A DNA stretch of 64,000 nucleotides from Tragulus kanchil (Eukaryota > Chordata > Mammalia > Artiodactyla > Tragulidae), in the NCBI GenBank assembly GCA_022376925.1, contig JAIOJX010000027.1, positions 14,959,471 to 15,023,470 of the forward strand, in the 5' to 3' direction. The notes below the pieces were generated by a model. The model ran no database searches, had not been told where the DNA came from, and was given only the letters and a program-made list of their open reading frames with translations. How positions within the stretch are numbered: position 1 is the stretch's first letter; each line of letters begins with the position of its first letter. The position numbers and the translations under genes are program-made. This document shows, piece by piece, positions 24,139-35,935 of this stretch.

Positions 24139-25079
24139 CACAGTACATCCCAATGCTTCTAAGGACCAGGCTCACCAAGTGAGAATTCATCACCAAACTG
24201 GGTACTTCCAGCTGTCTCTGCGAATGAAAAGCTCCACTCTGAACCTCAGACAACTAGAAAGACGGGAGTTAGGCTTCTGAACCCTAAATACAATTGTTAG
24301 ATACAAGCAGGTCTAGGAAGAAAACGTCCTTAAATATATTGTTCTATTTCAGTGCCATTTTCCTGCAGAAGAAATCTTGGTTCTTTTGCAAATATCAATA
24401 TATGGGTTAGCAGGGGATTTCAAGTTTGTTTTGTTTGCTCATTTCATATTAGTTTCTGCCTGGAACATGGGAGATGTAAGGCAGGAAGAAAGCACATGGG
24501 CATTTTTTGCTAACTCCGTACTTTGAAACCTCTGTGCAGACTTCTCTCTAAGCCGTGGCTGGCAGATGCCTGTGACCCTCACTCAACTGTTCCCACTTCA
24601 CCTCGGAGCAACTGGCAGCAGAGAGAGGCAGAGGACTTGCTCAGGGTCATCTGATCCAGGAGCCAGGTTCTGGAATCACAGAGGACGGGACTTCCTCTGG
24701 ACCTACTGAGAGGCATGGATTCTGCCTGCAGGTCGGTGGCTTCCTCTCCGACAGCTCTGCGGCCTTCATTTCCTTCCTGCTTGGCTGACTCAGGGCCCTG
24801 CAAGCCTAGCTTCCAGTCGATATCATTGCGAAGACCGCCAGGAGAAATGCAGACTCAGCAAAGCAGCACTTCCCCGCCTCCCCACCCGGGAGAGACTCAA
24901 GAGGTCAGACAGCCAGAGGAAAAGGCAGACCCACAGAGGTGCCTCTGCAAGGCTCACCCGCAAAGGAGCTGAAAATAACAGGCCAGGGGAGACGGAAGGG
25001 TGGATGCGAGAGAGAACTGAAGGCAAAACAACACGGATGCACCCGCAGGACCCGATGCAAAGACAACAAGCCAGAGACA
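24139..25079. other. Unannotated sequence
   Basis: No supported gene. A MIR-like patch may lie near 24590-24690. Open frames near 24715-24972 and 24823-25101 are on opposite strands and have no recognisable product. Confidence 0.35.
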
Positions 25080-25470
25080 GACAAGCACGGTGTGATCTCA
25101 CTTACATGTGCAATCTATAGAAGTCAAGCTCCTAAAACCAGAGATTGGAACAGTGGTTGTCGGGACTTCGGGTGGAGGAAATGGGAGAGGCTGGTCAAAG
25201 GGCACAGCTTTCAGTTATAAGATGATGAGCTGCAGAGACCTGGCTACAGCATGCTGTCCGCTCATGAACAACACTGCACTGAACTCTCGAAACTGGCTGA
25301 GAGCGTGGAGCTTAGGTGTCCTCACTCCCCATGACTCCCCAGAAAGGTAAGGTGACAAATGTATTAAACTGATGGTGGAAACCATTTCCCAATGTATACG
25401 TGTGCTACATCCTCACGTGGCACACCCTAAAGAACTCACTTTGCACAACCTAAAAAAAAAAGAAAAAAGA
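25080..25470 (+). mobile_element. L1 3'-UTR fragment
   Basis: Plus-strand L1 tail pattern: 'gatctcacttacatgtgcaa', 'ggtcaaagggcacagc', 'cagttataagatga', ending near an A-rich run. Degraded. Confidence 0.75.
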
Positions 25471-25589
25471 CAAACAGCAACTAGATAAGGTGGAGCATGC
25501 CAGAAATTCTTTAAAAGTCTATTTCTTTTAGGAAAGAAGTATTTGCCTTTTGTTATATCTATCCAGTGAGGTTTTTTTTTTTTTTTAAA

Positions 25590-25800
25590 TGTGTACCACG
25601 TTTGTTTTTTAAAAATTGGGGGTGTATCTGTTTTACAATGTTGTATTAGCTTCAGGTGTACAGCAAAGTTATTGTTACACGTTTTCACAGTTTTCTTGTT
25701 TACAGGTATACACCATCCCCAGACAGTCATAGGCATATCCCTGAGCCCTCTGCCCTGAGCCCTCCCTCCCTTTTCCCCTTCCCACCTTCCCCTCAGGTTG
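25590..25800 (-). mobile_element. L1 3'-UTR fragment
   Basis: Minus-strand L1 pattern: 'tttacaatgttgtattagc' and 'tgtacagcaaagttatt', the same motif as at 30931-31000 ('gtacagcaaagtgattc'). Confidence 0.75.
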
Positions 25801-25911
25801 ATGCTTAGTCCCCATGTAGGTTCCTTCAGTCTTAGCGCTTAATCACTGTGATTATCTCTATTACCACCATGTTTCGTTTCTCATAAGCTTCTTCATTTCA
25901 CATGTTCAGAA

Positions 25912-26037
25912 GAAACAGCCACTCAGCTGTGTCCGACTCTTTGCAACCCCATGGACTGCAGCCCACCAGGCTCCCCTGTCCATGGGGTTCTCCAGGCAGG
26001 AATACTGCAGTGGGCTGCCCTTTCCTTCTCCATCCAC
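25912..26037 (-). mobile_element. Bov-A/Bov-tA SINE fragment
   Basis: Blocks 'gtgtccgactctttgcaacc', 'ggttctccaggcaggaat' and 'ctgcagtgggctgccc'. The head-complement half is missing. Confidence 0.9.
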
Positions 26038-26039
26038 TG

Positions 26040-26175
26040 ATTTTCAAATTTTTATTTGTTTTTAAATTGGGATGAAATCCACATACCATGAAATTAAGTG
26101 CACAATTCAGAGACATTTAATACACCTTTGTGATGTGAAGCCACCAAATGTTTCTGTCACTCCAAAAGAAAACTC
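26040..26175 (-). mobile_element. Old L1 3'-UTR fragment
   Basis: Pattern 'gatgaaatccacataccatg' and 'gtgcacaattcagagac', typical of minus-strand old L1 3' ends. Directly abuts the Bov-A fragment. Confidence 0.6.
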
Positions 26176-26479
26176 CACACCCATCAGATAGTCTCTGCCC
26201 CCATTCCCGACCCAGCCCCTGATTTCACAGCTGCTTCCTGAGCAGAGGGACTGCATCCAAAGTGAATGGCTGGGAAGAGGGACAGGACCGCACCACCTGA
26301 GCCCATTCTCACTGTCTCTTGTCCCCAGATTATTAACCCTGGTACCAAACAGCCTGGCCAGGGATCAGCAGGGAAATGTTAGGACCCACCGCAGAGTATC
26401 ACGGAGACTTAAGACAACATGGTTAAAAAAAAAAAAAAAAAGGACAAAAACTCAAACATATCACATCAGGGCTTGCAAA

Positions 26480-28720
26480 CATTCAACCCAGTACTCTATA
26501 ACCTTCTTTTCTGTTTTTATTATAAAATAGAACACACACAAAAACATATGAAACAGAGATGGAGAGTTCATTGTTTTAATCACAAACATTCATGCTATAA
26601 AACACCACCTCAGAACACTGACTCGTGCTTCCTAACTCCGTGTGGACATGACCTCAAGCCTGGATTTTATGGCAATCATCCCCTCGCAAAGTGTGCATCT
26701 CTCAACATTACAGCTTGATTTTGCCTGCATTTTGAACTTTGTATAAATGGATTTACAGGGCATGAACTCCTTTGTAATGAAGTGTGTTGGCTTAGCATCC
26801 CTTCTGAGAGTCATTCAGGCTGTTGAATGTAACAGCTGTTCATTCTTTTTCATGACTGTGTAGCATGCCATTGTATAACTCATAGTGGTTTATTACTTAT
26901 TTTTTATGGGTACCCTTTAATATGGTTTCTTTTTTGCAGTTGTACAGAGTTATCATTGACAGATAAAACTGTATATATTTAAGTTGTACACCATGTTACT
27001 TATTCTCTTGCTATGGCTAACAGGTTTTACTCAGCTTCTGCCTATTATAAATAACACTGCAACCAGCACTCTTGTACACGTCTTTTAATGTACAAGTTCA
27101 CATACTTCTGCTGCGCATATTCCTAACATGAGACTGGTGGGTTATAGTGTAAGCTCATTTAGATGTTGCCAAACAGCTCTGCAAAGTGGTCGTACCAGTT
27201 TAAACTCACCCAACTGCAGAGTCCCCGAGTCTCACCACTAGGCTTCTCTGTCAATCTTTTAGAGTTTAGGCACTCTGCTGGATGTGCTGTAGTACCTCTT
27301 CATGGCTTTAGCTTGTCTACCCCTGATTACTGGCGAGGCTGGACACTTTTTATTTTTTTAAGACTTATTTACTTATTTTGGGCGGGGGTCGGGTTGGGGA
27401 GGGAGGGAAGCGGGCGGGCCACTTCTATTGGTCTTTCATCTCTCCGTTTTCATCCGTCTTTGTTCTTTGGCCCGTGTGGGCCTCCCATCGCAGTGGCCTC
27501 TGTTGTCGCAGAGGGCTGGCTCTGGGCGCATGCGCTCCAGAGCTCTGGCTCGGTGATTGGACACATCGGTCCAGCCGCTCCGCCGGCACGTGGGATCTTC
27601 CCAGGCCAGGGATAGAACCGGCGCCCCTTGTACTGCAAGGCGGTGTCCTTACCCACTGGACCACCAGGGGAGAGGCTGGACACTCTTAAACATGTTCATT
27701 GGTCATCTGGATATTCTTTTTGGTGCACTGCCTGTCGAAGTCTTTTACCTACCTTTTTTTTTAATCCTTTAGATTTGTGAGAGTTGTTCATACACTCTGG
27801 ATATAAGCCCTTTGCTATACGTGCTGCAAATAGCCTTTCCTACTTGTGACTTGCCTTTGGCCTCTTTCTTTTGAAGTATATCATGATATCTTTAAATAGA
27901 AATTCTTAATTTAATGCAGTTGCATTTATTAATTTGTCTTCTTTTTGATTAGTGTTTTTTGTATCCTGTTGGAAGTCTTTCTTATCCTCAGGTCATGAAG
28001 ACTATCTTCAATACTATCTTCTAGTTTTTTTGTTTTTATCTTCCTGTTTTGAACTATCTAATATGGCAGCCACTTGTGGCTATTTAAATAAAAGTTAATT
28101 AAAATGAAATTTTAAAAATTCAGTCTTTCAGTTGCTTGTATTAGACAGCATAGGTCATAGAATATTCCCATTTTCTCTTCATCTGCACCATTCTGGAAAC
28201 TATTGTTTTGTGTTTCACAGTTAGACCTAAAATCACCTGGAGATAATGTTTGGTTATGGTGCTGGGTAGAGGTCAGCTTTCCTTTTTCTCTGTAAGGATA
28301 TCCAACTGTCTAACACCATCCAAAGACAAAGGTGTCCTCCACTGGTCTGCACTTCCACCTCTGATGTGAATCAGAGATTTCACAGATTTCAAATAAAATC
28401 TATGTTCTCTCTTTTTTTTAAGTATTTATATCCAAACCACTTAGTCTTCTTTTCTGTATATTTACAATAAGTTTCAATATATGGTAGACCGAGTCCACCT
28501 ACCTCCTGTTTCTTTAAGATATCTTGGTAATTCTTTACCCTTGGCATCACCTAATAGATTTCAGAACTGTTTTACCATTCTGTGGCGTTTTTGTATATTT
28601 TGTACTTTTTTAAAATAATGTTTGCATCTGTCCTGTATAATAATAACTTATGGTGAACAGTGTCAGATTTGTAACCTCTGAAGGAGAAAACTTCACTTTG
28701 GGACCAAATGATGTGGTTTC
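26480..28720 (-). mobile_element. Old L1, minus strand, ORF2 C-terminal side
   Basis: Successive minus-strand L1 blocks: 'taaataacactgcaacc', 'gttgccaaacagctctgcaa', 'ttggtcatctggatattc', 'aatttaatgcagttgcattt', 'ctggagataatgtttggtt'. No intact frame. Interrupted at 27348-27671 by a SINE. Its right part is duplicated in pair 6. Probably continues in the L1 pieces at 32661-36600. Confidence 0.8.
27348..27671 (-). mobile_element. Long-body CHR-type SINE, well preserved
   Basis: Minus-strand copy with the 13-bp target-site duplication GAGGCTGGACACT at 27335-27347 and 27672-27684. The body keeps an intact GCGCATGCGC palindrome at 27526-27535. High CpG retention suggests a recent insertion. Confidence 0.94.
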
Positions 28721-30163
28721 AGTCACTCAAGAGTTAAAAAAGAGGTATCATCTCATATCAGTCAGAATGGCCATCATCAGAAAGTCTACAAACAACAAGT
28801 GCTGGAGAGGATGTGGAGAAAAGGGAACCCTCTTGCACTGCTGAGAGGAATGCAAACTGATACAGTTACTATGAAGACAGTATGGAGATTTCTTAAAAAA
28901 CTAGGAATAGAACCACCGTATGACCCAGCAATCCCACTACTAGGCATATAATCTGAGGAAATCAAAATTAAAAGAGACACATGTACCCCATTGTTCATTG
29001 CAGCACTGTTTACAATGGCTAGAACATGGAAGCAACCTAAATGTCCATCAACAGATGAATGGATAAAGAAGCTGTGGTACATACATGCAATGGAATATTA
29101 CCCCATTTTATCAGAACTATCTAATATGGCAGCCACTTGTGGCTATTTAAATAAAAGTTAATTAAAATGAAATTTTAAAAATTCAGTCTTTCAGTTGCTT
29201 GTATTAGACAGCATAGGTCATAGAATATTCCCATTTCTCTTCATCTGCACCATTCTGGAAACTATTGTTTTGTGTTTCACAGTTAGACCTAAAATCACCT
29301 GGAGATAATGTTTGGTTATGGTGCTGGGTAGAGGTCAGCTTTCCTTTTTCTCTGTAAGGATATCCAACTGTCTAACACCATCCAAAGACAAAGGTGTCCT
29401 CCACTGGTCTGCACTTCCACCTCTGATGTGAATCAGAGATTTCACAGATTTCAAATAAAATCTATGTTCTCTCTTTTTTTTAAGTATTTATATCCAAACC
29501 ACTTAGTCTTCTTTTCTGTATATTTACAATAAGTTTCAATATATGGTAGACCGAGTCCACCTACCTCCTGTTTCTTTAAGATATCTTGGTAATTCTTTAC
29601 CCTTGGCATCACCTAATAGATTTCAGAACTGTTTTACCATTCTGTGGCGTTTTTGTATATTTTGTACTTTTTTAAAATAATGTTTGCATCTGTCCTGTAT
29701 AATAATAACTTATGGTGAACAGTGTCAGATTTGTAACCTCTGAAGGAGAAAACTTCACTTTGGGACCAAATGATGTGGTTTCAGTCACTCAAGAGTTAAA
29801 AAAGAGGTATCATCTCATATCAGTCAGAATGGCCATCATCAGAAAGTCTACAAACAACAAGTGCTGGAGAGGATGTGGAGAAAAGGGAACCCTCTTGCAC
29901 TGCTGAGAGGAATGCAAACTGATACAGTTACTATGAAGACAGTATGGAGATTTCTTAAAAAACTAGGAATAGAACCACCGTATGACCCAGCAATCCCATT
30001 ACTAGGCATATACCCTGAGGAAACCAAAATTGAAAAAGACAGATGTGCCCCATTGTTCATTGCAGAACTGTTTACAATAGCTAGAACATGGAAGCAACCT
30101 AAATGTCCATCGACAGATGAATGGAGAAAGAAGCTGTGGTACATACATGCAATGGAATATTAC
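28051..30163. repeat. Tandem duplicate pair 6
   Basis: Copy 1 is 28051-29101 and copy 2 is 29114-30163 (about 1.05 kb, offset 1062-1063). The copies are almost identical until about 28930. The last 165 bp of copy 1 (L1 sequence) then differ from copy 2 at a dozen or more positions. Filler is 12 bp. The end-loaded divergence fits a contig end extended with reads from another L1 copy. Confidence 0.92.
28735..29101 (+). mobile_element. L1 ORF2 C-terminal fragment (copy 1)
   Basis: Plus-strand L1 ('atcagtcagaatggccatc', 'tatgacccagcaatccca', 'atgtccatcaacagatgaat'). Cut off by the duplication junction. Confidence 0.88.
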
Positions 30164-30930
30164 TCAGCCATAAAAAGGAATGCATTTGAGTCAGTTCTAA
30201 TGAGGTGGATGAACCTAGAATCTATTATACAGGTTGAAATAAGTCAGAGAGAGAAAGATAAATATTGTATACCAACACATATATATAGAATCTAGAAAGA
30301 TGGTATTGATGAATTTATTTGCAGGACAGCAATGGAGAAACAGACATCAACAACAGACTTACCGACACGGGCGGCGGAGGGTGGGGGCGAAAGAGGAGGG
30401 TGAGCTGGACAGAGAGAGTAACATGGAAACTGACATTACCATAGGCAAACAGCTAGCCAGGGCTTCCCTGGTGGTCCAGTGGGTAAGGACACCGCCTTGC
30501 AGTGCAAGGGGCGCCAGTTTGATCCCTGGCCTGGGAAGATCCCACGTACTGCGGAGCGGCTGGACCGATGTGTCCAACTACCAACCCGGAGCTCTGGAGC
30601 ACATGCACCTAGAGCCGGCGCTCTGCAACAAGAGGGCCACTGCGATGGGAGGCCCACACAGGCCAAAGAACAAAGATAAATAAATGAAAGATCAATAGAA
30701 GTGGCCAAAAAACCCCACAAAAAACCAGATAGCCAATGGGAATCTGCTGTAAGACTCGGGGAACTCAAACAGGGGCTCTGTGACAACTTGGAGGAATGGG
30801 ATGGAGAGGCAGATGGCAGGGAAGTTCAAGAGGGCGGGGACACATACATACCCATGACTGATTCATGTTGATGTTTGGCAGTGAACAACACAATTCTGTA
30901 ACGCTATTCTCCTTCAATAAACAAACAAAA
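29797..30930 (+). mobile_element. Ruminant L1 3' end (ORF2 C-terminus and 3' UTR)
   Basis: Continues the same L1 through 'attactcagccataaaaagg' and the ruminant-type 3' UTR ('ggaactcaaacaggggctc', 'gactgattcatgttgatg', 'ccttcaataaac'). A SINE is inserted at 30460-30725. An open frame at 29861-30295 encodes the ORF2 C-terminal tail only. Truncated and inactive. Confidence 0.9.
30460..30725 (+). mobile_element. Long-body CHR-type SINE
   Basis: Complete copy inside the L1 3' UTR, flanked by CAGCTAGCCA (30450-30459) and CAGATAGCCA (30726-30735), 9 of 10 matching. The body palindrome is decayed by CpG-to-CA changes. Confidence 0.9.
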
Positions 30931-31480
30931 AGAACTATAGTTGACTTACAATATTCTTAGCTTTAGGTGTACAGCAAAGTGATTCATGTATATATATATG
31001 TATATTCTTTTTCACACTCTTTTCCATTACAGGTTATTATATGATATTAAATATAGTTCCCTGTTATATAGTAAATACTTGTCTATGTGTTTTACATACA
31101 GTGGTATGTATCTATTAATCCCATATCCCTAGTTTATCCCTCCCCATCTTCCCCTTTGTGTAACCATAAGTTTGTTTTCTATGACTGTGAACCTATTTCT
31201 GTTCTGTAAATAAGTTCACTTGGATTTTTTTTAATTCCACATATAAATGATATCATATAATTGTCTTTATCTATCTGACTTACTTCACATAGCATGATCA
31301 CCTCCAGACCTATCCATGTTGCTGAAAATGGAAACACTTACTGTTGTTAATGGCTGAGGAAGATCACATTCATCTGTGGATAGACATGTCGGTTGCCTCC
31401 ATGCCTTGACCATGCAGACCGTTCCGCTACAAACACTGGTATGCATGTGTAAGACTCTTCGTAAACTTTTTATACTCTAC
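30931..31480 (-). mobile_element. L1 3' UTR and ORF2 C-terminal fragment
   Basis: Minus-strand L1: 'gtacagcaaagtgattc', 'aaatatagttccctgtta', 'acttacttcacatagcatga', 'atccatgttgctgaaaat'. It meets the plus-strand L1 tail to tail at 30930. Repeated at 32025-32560 by duplicate pair 7. Confidence 0.88.
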
Positions 31481-31576
31481 CTGATTATTGCTTCATATAC
31501 TATATACGTATGTAGAAATACATGTTAATACTGGTATTAGCAACCTTACTAACCTCATTGTCAATATCTAGACTTA

Positions 31577-31817
31577 AAGGACACCGCCTTGCAGTGCAAG
31601 GGGCGCCAGTTTGATCCCTGGCCTGGGAAGATCCCACGTACTGCGGAGCGGCTGGACCGATGTGTCCAACTACCAACCCGGAGCTCTGGAGCACATGCAC
31701 CTAGAGCCGGCGCTCTGCAACAAGAGGGCCACTGCGATGGGAGGCCCACACAGGCCAAAGAACAAAGATAAATAAATGAAAGATCAATAGAAGTGGCCAA
31801 AAAACCCCACAAAAAAC
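31577..31817 (+). mobile_element. Long-body CHR-type SINE, 5'-truncated second copy
   Basis: Same element as 30460-30725 but starting at the duplication junction, so its 5' flank is unrelated sequence. Not an independent insertion. Confidence 0.88.
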
Positions 31818-32660
31818 CAGATAGCCAATGGGAATCTGCTGTAAGACTCGGGGAACTCAAACAGGGGCTCTGTGACAACTTGGAGGAATGGGATGGAGAG
31901 GCAGATGGCAGGGAAGTTCAAGAGGGCGGGGACACATACATACCCATGACTGATTCATGTTGATGTTTGGCAGTGAACAACACAATTCTGTAACGCTATT
32001 CTCCTTCAATAAACAAACAAAAAGAACTATAGTTGACTTACAATATTCTTAGCTTTAGGTGTACAGCAAAGTGATTCATGTATATATATATGTATATTCT
32101 TTTTCACACTCTTTTCCATTACAGGTTATTATATGATATTAAATATAGTTCCCTGTTATATAGTAAATACTTGTCTATGTGTTTTACATACAGTGGTATG
32201 TATCTATTAATCCCATATCCCTAGTTTATCCCTCCCCATCTTCCCCTTTGTGTAACCATAAGTTTGTTTTCTATGACTGTGAACCTATTTCTGTTCTGTA
32301 AATAAGTTCACTTGGATTTTTTTTAATTCCACATATAAATGATATCATATAATTGTCTTTATCTATCTGACTTACTTCACATAGCATGATCACCTCCAGA
32401 CCTATCCATGTTGCTGAAAATGGAAACACTTACTGTTGTTAATGGCTGAGGAAGATCACATTCATCTGTGGATAGACATGTCGGTTGCCTCCATGCCTTG
32501 ACCATGCAGACCGTTCCGCTACAAACACTGGTATGCATGTGTAAGACTCTTCGTAAACTTTTTATACTCTACCTGATTATTGCTTCATATACTATATACG
32601 AGTATGTAGAAATACATGTTAATACTGGTATTAGCAACCTTACTAACCTCATTTGTCAAT

Positions 32661-34345
32661 TCTAATTGTACATTTGTGGATTTTTAAACATATACATAAG
32701 GTCATCTTGTAAACAGTATTTCTTCCTTTTCAAAGTATACCTTTCAGGGGTTTTTTCTGTACAGCTTACTTACGGGCTTGGTGCTCCATCGTGATGGTGA
32801 ACAGAAGTGGCCAGAGCAGGCGTTCGCACTGCCAATCCAAAGGGAGCACAGTCAACATTTCACTACTTGGTAAGGTACTTGTACATTTCTACACTATTTG
32901 GTGTGTTTGTTGCAGATTGTGTGCGCCGTTTATAAGATTCAGAAAATACCTCTTTATTCCTACTTTGCTAGTACTTACATTTAAAAAACCATAAATAGTG
33001 CTGGATTTTATTGAATTTGGTTTTTCTGACTGATTCCTGAACTTCAACCAAACTAACATTGACAGAAAAGTTCATGATGACTGTGATGTATACTCAGTAT
33101 CAGTTCAGTCCATGAGACATTTCTAACTTTCTGCGACCTCATGGATTGCAGCATGCCGGGCTTCCCTGTCCTTCACCATCTCCCAGAGTTCGTTCAAACT
33201 CATGTCCATTGACTCAGTGATGCCATCCAACCGTCTGGTCCTGTGTTGTCCTCTTCTCCTGCCTTCTGTATTTCCCAGCAACAGGGTCTTTTCCAATGAG
33301 TTGGCTTCACATTAGGTGGCCAAAGTATTGGAGCTTATCATCAGTCCTTCCAATGAATATTCACGGTTGATTTCCCTTAGGATTGACTGATTTGATCTTG
33401 CAGTCCAAGGGACTCTCAAGAGTCTTCTCCAACACCACACTTCAAAGGCATCAATTCTTCAACGCTCAGCCTTCTTTATGGGCCAACTCTCACATCCATA
33501 CAGGACTACTGGGAAAACCATAGCTTTGACTACACAGACCTTTGTTGACAAAGTGATGTCTTTGCTTTTTATTATGCTGTCTAGGTTCATCATAGCTTTT
33601 CTTCCAAGGAGCAAGTGTCTTTTAATTTCATGGCTGCAGTCACCATCTACATTGATTTTGGAGCCCAAGAAAATAAAGTCTTGTCACTGTTTCCATTGTT
33701 TGCCCATTTACATGCCATGAAGTGATGTACATTATCTTCTTTACGTATTGCTGAATTCATTCTGCTGATCATTTATTTAGTTTCACATTAAAGTTTATGC
33801 ACAGGATTAGCCTGTTATTTTTCTTTTTTGTAATGTCTTTGCTAGGTTTTGGTATCAAGGTTGTGCAGAACTCATAGAATTGTTAGGGATAATTTCCTTA
33901 TTCTACTCTTTGAAAACAAGATTGGTACTATTTTTTCTTTAAACAGAAGTCATTGAACTCACTGATGTAGCTGTCTGGGCCTGGAGTTCTCTTTTAGGAA
34001 GACTTAAAATTATAGGCCTAATTTACAATAGAGGATATAGGACTAGTCAGATATGGGACTGATTGTCTCAGTTTAGGAAACTGTATTTTCAAGGAACTTG
34101 TCTATTTCGGTCAAATTTTCAGACTTATTGGCATAAAGCTGTCTATAATACTGTCTCATTATCTTTTTTATGATTGAAAAATCTGTAGAAATGTTCTTTT
34201 TTCCACTTTTTGGCATTATCTGTGCTTTAATTCATCCCATGAGGGCTTTATTAATTTTATCAGTCTTTTCAAAGAATTAACTTTTGGCTGCTTCCATTTA
34301 TTTGCACTTTCTTTTTTTAAATTTTTATTTATTTATGCTTTTTGG
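32661..34345 (-). mobile_element. Old L1, minus strand, ORF2 reverse-transcriptase region
   Basis: Minus-strand L1 blocks at 32790-32830 ('gaacagaagtggccagag') and 33740-34345 ('ttggtatcaaggttgtgc', 'gtctgggcctggagttctc', 'ttattggcataaagctgtc'), split by a BovB at 33090-33725. No intact frame. The 33740-34345 part is repeated at 34840-35430. Confidence 0.78.
33090..33725 (-). mobile_element. BovB LINE 3' region
   Basis: Minus-strand BovB with 'caaagtattggagctt', 'cagccttctttatggg' and 'ggctgcagtcaccatctac'. The minus-strand frame at 33459-33668 encodes the conserved segment containing GDCSHEIKR and MNLDSIIKS. Fragment inserted in the L1. Its right end is repeated at 34603-34830. Confidence 0.92.
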
Positions 34346-35696
34346 CTATTCTGGGTATTCACTGCTGCCAGAGGCTCTTCTCTAGTCACAGGGAGTGGGG
34401 CCACCCCTAGCTGACGTGAGCAGGTTTCTTGTTGCAGTGACTTTTTGTTGGGTTGATTGTACAATATTTATTTCTTTGGCTGTGCTGGGTCTTAGTCACA
34501 GTATGTGGGATCTATCTCCTTGACCAGGGATTGAACTCAGGCCTCCTGCATCGGGAGCCTGGAGTCTTAGCCACTGGACCACCAGAGAAACCCTTCTCAG
34601 GTAGGACTACTGGGAAAACCATAGCTTTGACTACACAGACCTTTGTTGACAAAGTGATGTCTTTGCTTTTTATTATGCTGTCTAGGTTCATCATAGCTTT
34701 TCTTCCAAGGAGCAAGTGTCTTTTAATTTCATGGCTGCAGTCACCATCTACATTGATTTTGGAGCCCAAGAAAATAAAGTCTTGTCACTGTTTCCATTGT
34801 TTGCCCATTTACATGCCATGAAGTGATGTACATTATCTTCTTTACGTATTGCTGAATTCATTCTGCTGATCATTTATTTAGTTTCACATTAAAGTTTATG
34901 CACAGGATTAGCCTGTTATTTTTCTTTTTTGTAATGTCTTTGCTAGGTTTTGGTATCAAGGTTGTGCAGAACTCATAGAATTGTTAGGGATAATTTCCTT
35001 ATTCTACTCTTTGAAAACAAGATTGGTACTATTTTTTCTTTAAACAGAAGTCATTGAACTCACTGATGTAGCTGTCTGGGCCTGGAGTTCTCTTTTAGGA
35101 AGACTTAAAATTATAGGCCTAATTTACAATAGAGGATATAGGACTAGTCAGATATGGGACTGATTGTCTCAGTTTAGGAAACTGTATTTTCAAGGAACTT
35201 GTCTATTTCGGTCAAATTTTCAGACTTATTGGCATAAAGCTGTCTATAATACTGTCTCATTATCTTTTTTATGATTGAAAAATCTGTAGAAATGTTCTTT
35301 TTTCCACTTTTTGGCATTATCTGTGCTTTAATTCATCCCATGAGGGCTTTATTAATTTTATCAGTCTTTTCAAAGAATTAACTTTTGGCTGCTTCCATTT
35401 ATTTGCACTTTCTTTTTTTAAATTTTTATTTATTTATGCTTTTTGGCTATTCTGGGTATTCACTGCTGCCAGAGGCTCTTCTCTAGTCACAGGGAGTGGG
35501 GGCCACTCTCTAGCTGACGTGAGCAGGCTTCTTGTTGCAGTGACTTTTTTTTTTTTTGATTTTAAAATATTTATTTCTTTGGCTGTGCTGGGTCTTAGTC
35601 ACAGTATGTGGGATCTATCTCCTTGACCAGGGATTGAACTCAGGCCTCCTGCATCGGGAGCCTGGAGTCTTAGCCACTGGACCACCAGAGAAACCC
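33502..35696. repeat. Tandem duplicate pair 8
   Basis: Copy 1 is 33502-34593 and copy 2 is 34603-35696 (about 1.09 kb, offset 1101 then 1103). Copy 1 is altered near its right end (a T run is replaced by 'gttgggttgattgtac'; 'ccacccctag' against 'ccactctctag'). Filler is 9 bp, 'ttctcaggt'. Probably an unmerged overlap. Confidence 0.92.
34335..34593 (-). mobile_element. CHR/Bov-tA2-type SINE with nested CHR SINE (copy 1)
   Basis: The left piece of an outer minus-strand SINE ('ctgccagaggctcttctcta') is followed by an inner minus-strand CHR SINE ('ggctgtgctgggtcttagtc' to 'ccaccagagaaaccc'). Cut off by the junction. Confidence 0.8.
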
Positions 35697-35930
35697 CTGT
35701 AGTGACTTTTCTTGCTGTGGAACTTGGGCTCTAGGGCTCACGGGCTTCCGTAGTTGCAGCACACGGGCTCCACAGTCGCGACTCTGAGGCTCTGGAGCAC
35801 AGGCTCCATCGTTGTGGCTCCCGGGCGTAGTTGCTCCTCAGCGTGTGGGAATCTTCCCAGGTCAGGGATCAGAACTGTGTCTCCTGCATTGGCAGGCGAA
35901 CTCTTTACCATTGAGCTACCAGGGAAGCCC
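35435..35930 (-). mobile_element. Outer tRNA-type SINE with nested CHR SINE (complete)
   Basis: The outer element runs from 35435 to 'ccagggaagccc' at 35930. The inner minus-strand CHR SINE occupies about 35550-35698, flanked by 'agtgactttt' on both sides (35540 and 35701 areas) as target-site duplication. A retroposon within a retroposon. Confidence 0.85.
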
Positions 35931-35935
35931 TGCAG

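Larger units (their letters stand above)
30485..32660. repeat. Tandem duplicate pair 7
   Basis: Copy 1 is 30485-31565 and copy 2 is 31577-32660 (about 1.08 kb, offset 1092 rising to 1095). The unit starts 25 bp inside a SINE, so the second SINE lacks its first 25 bp. Filler is 11 bp. Probably an unmerged overlap. Confidence 0.92.

Noticed and set aside
29861..30295. 144-codon frame with conserved look (GIEPPYDPAIPLLGIYP)
   Set aside because: It is the C-terminal tail of L1 ORF2 in a truncated L1.
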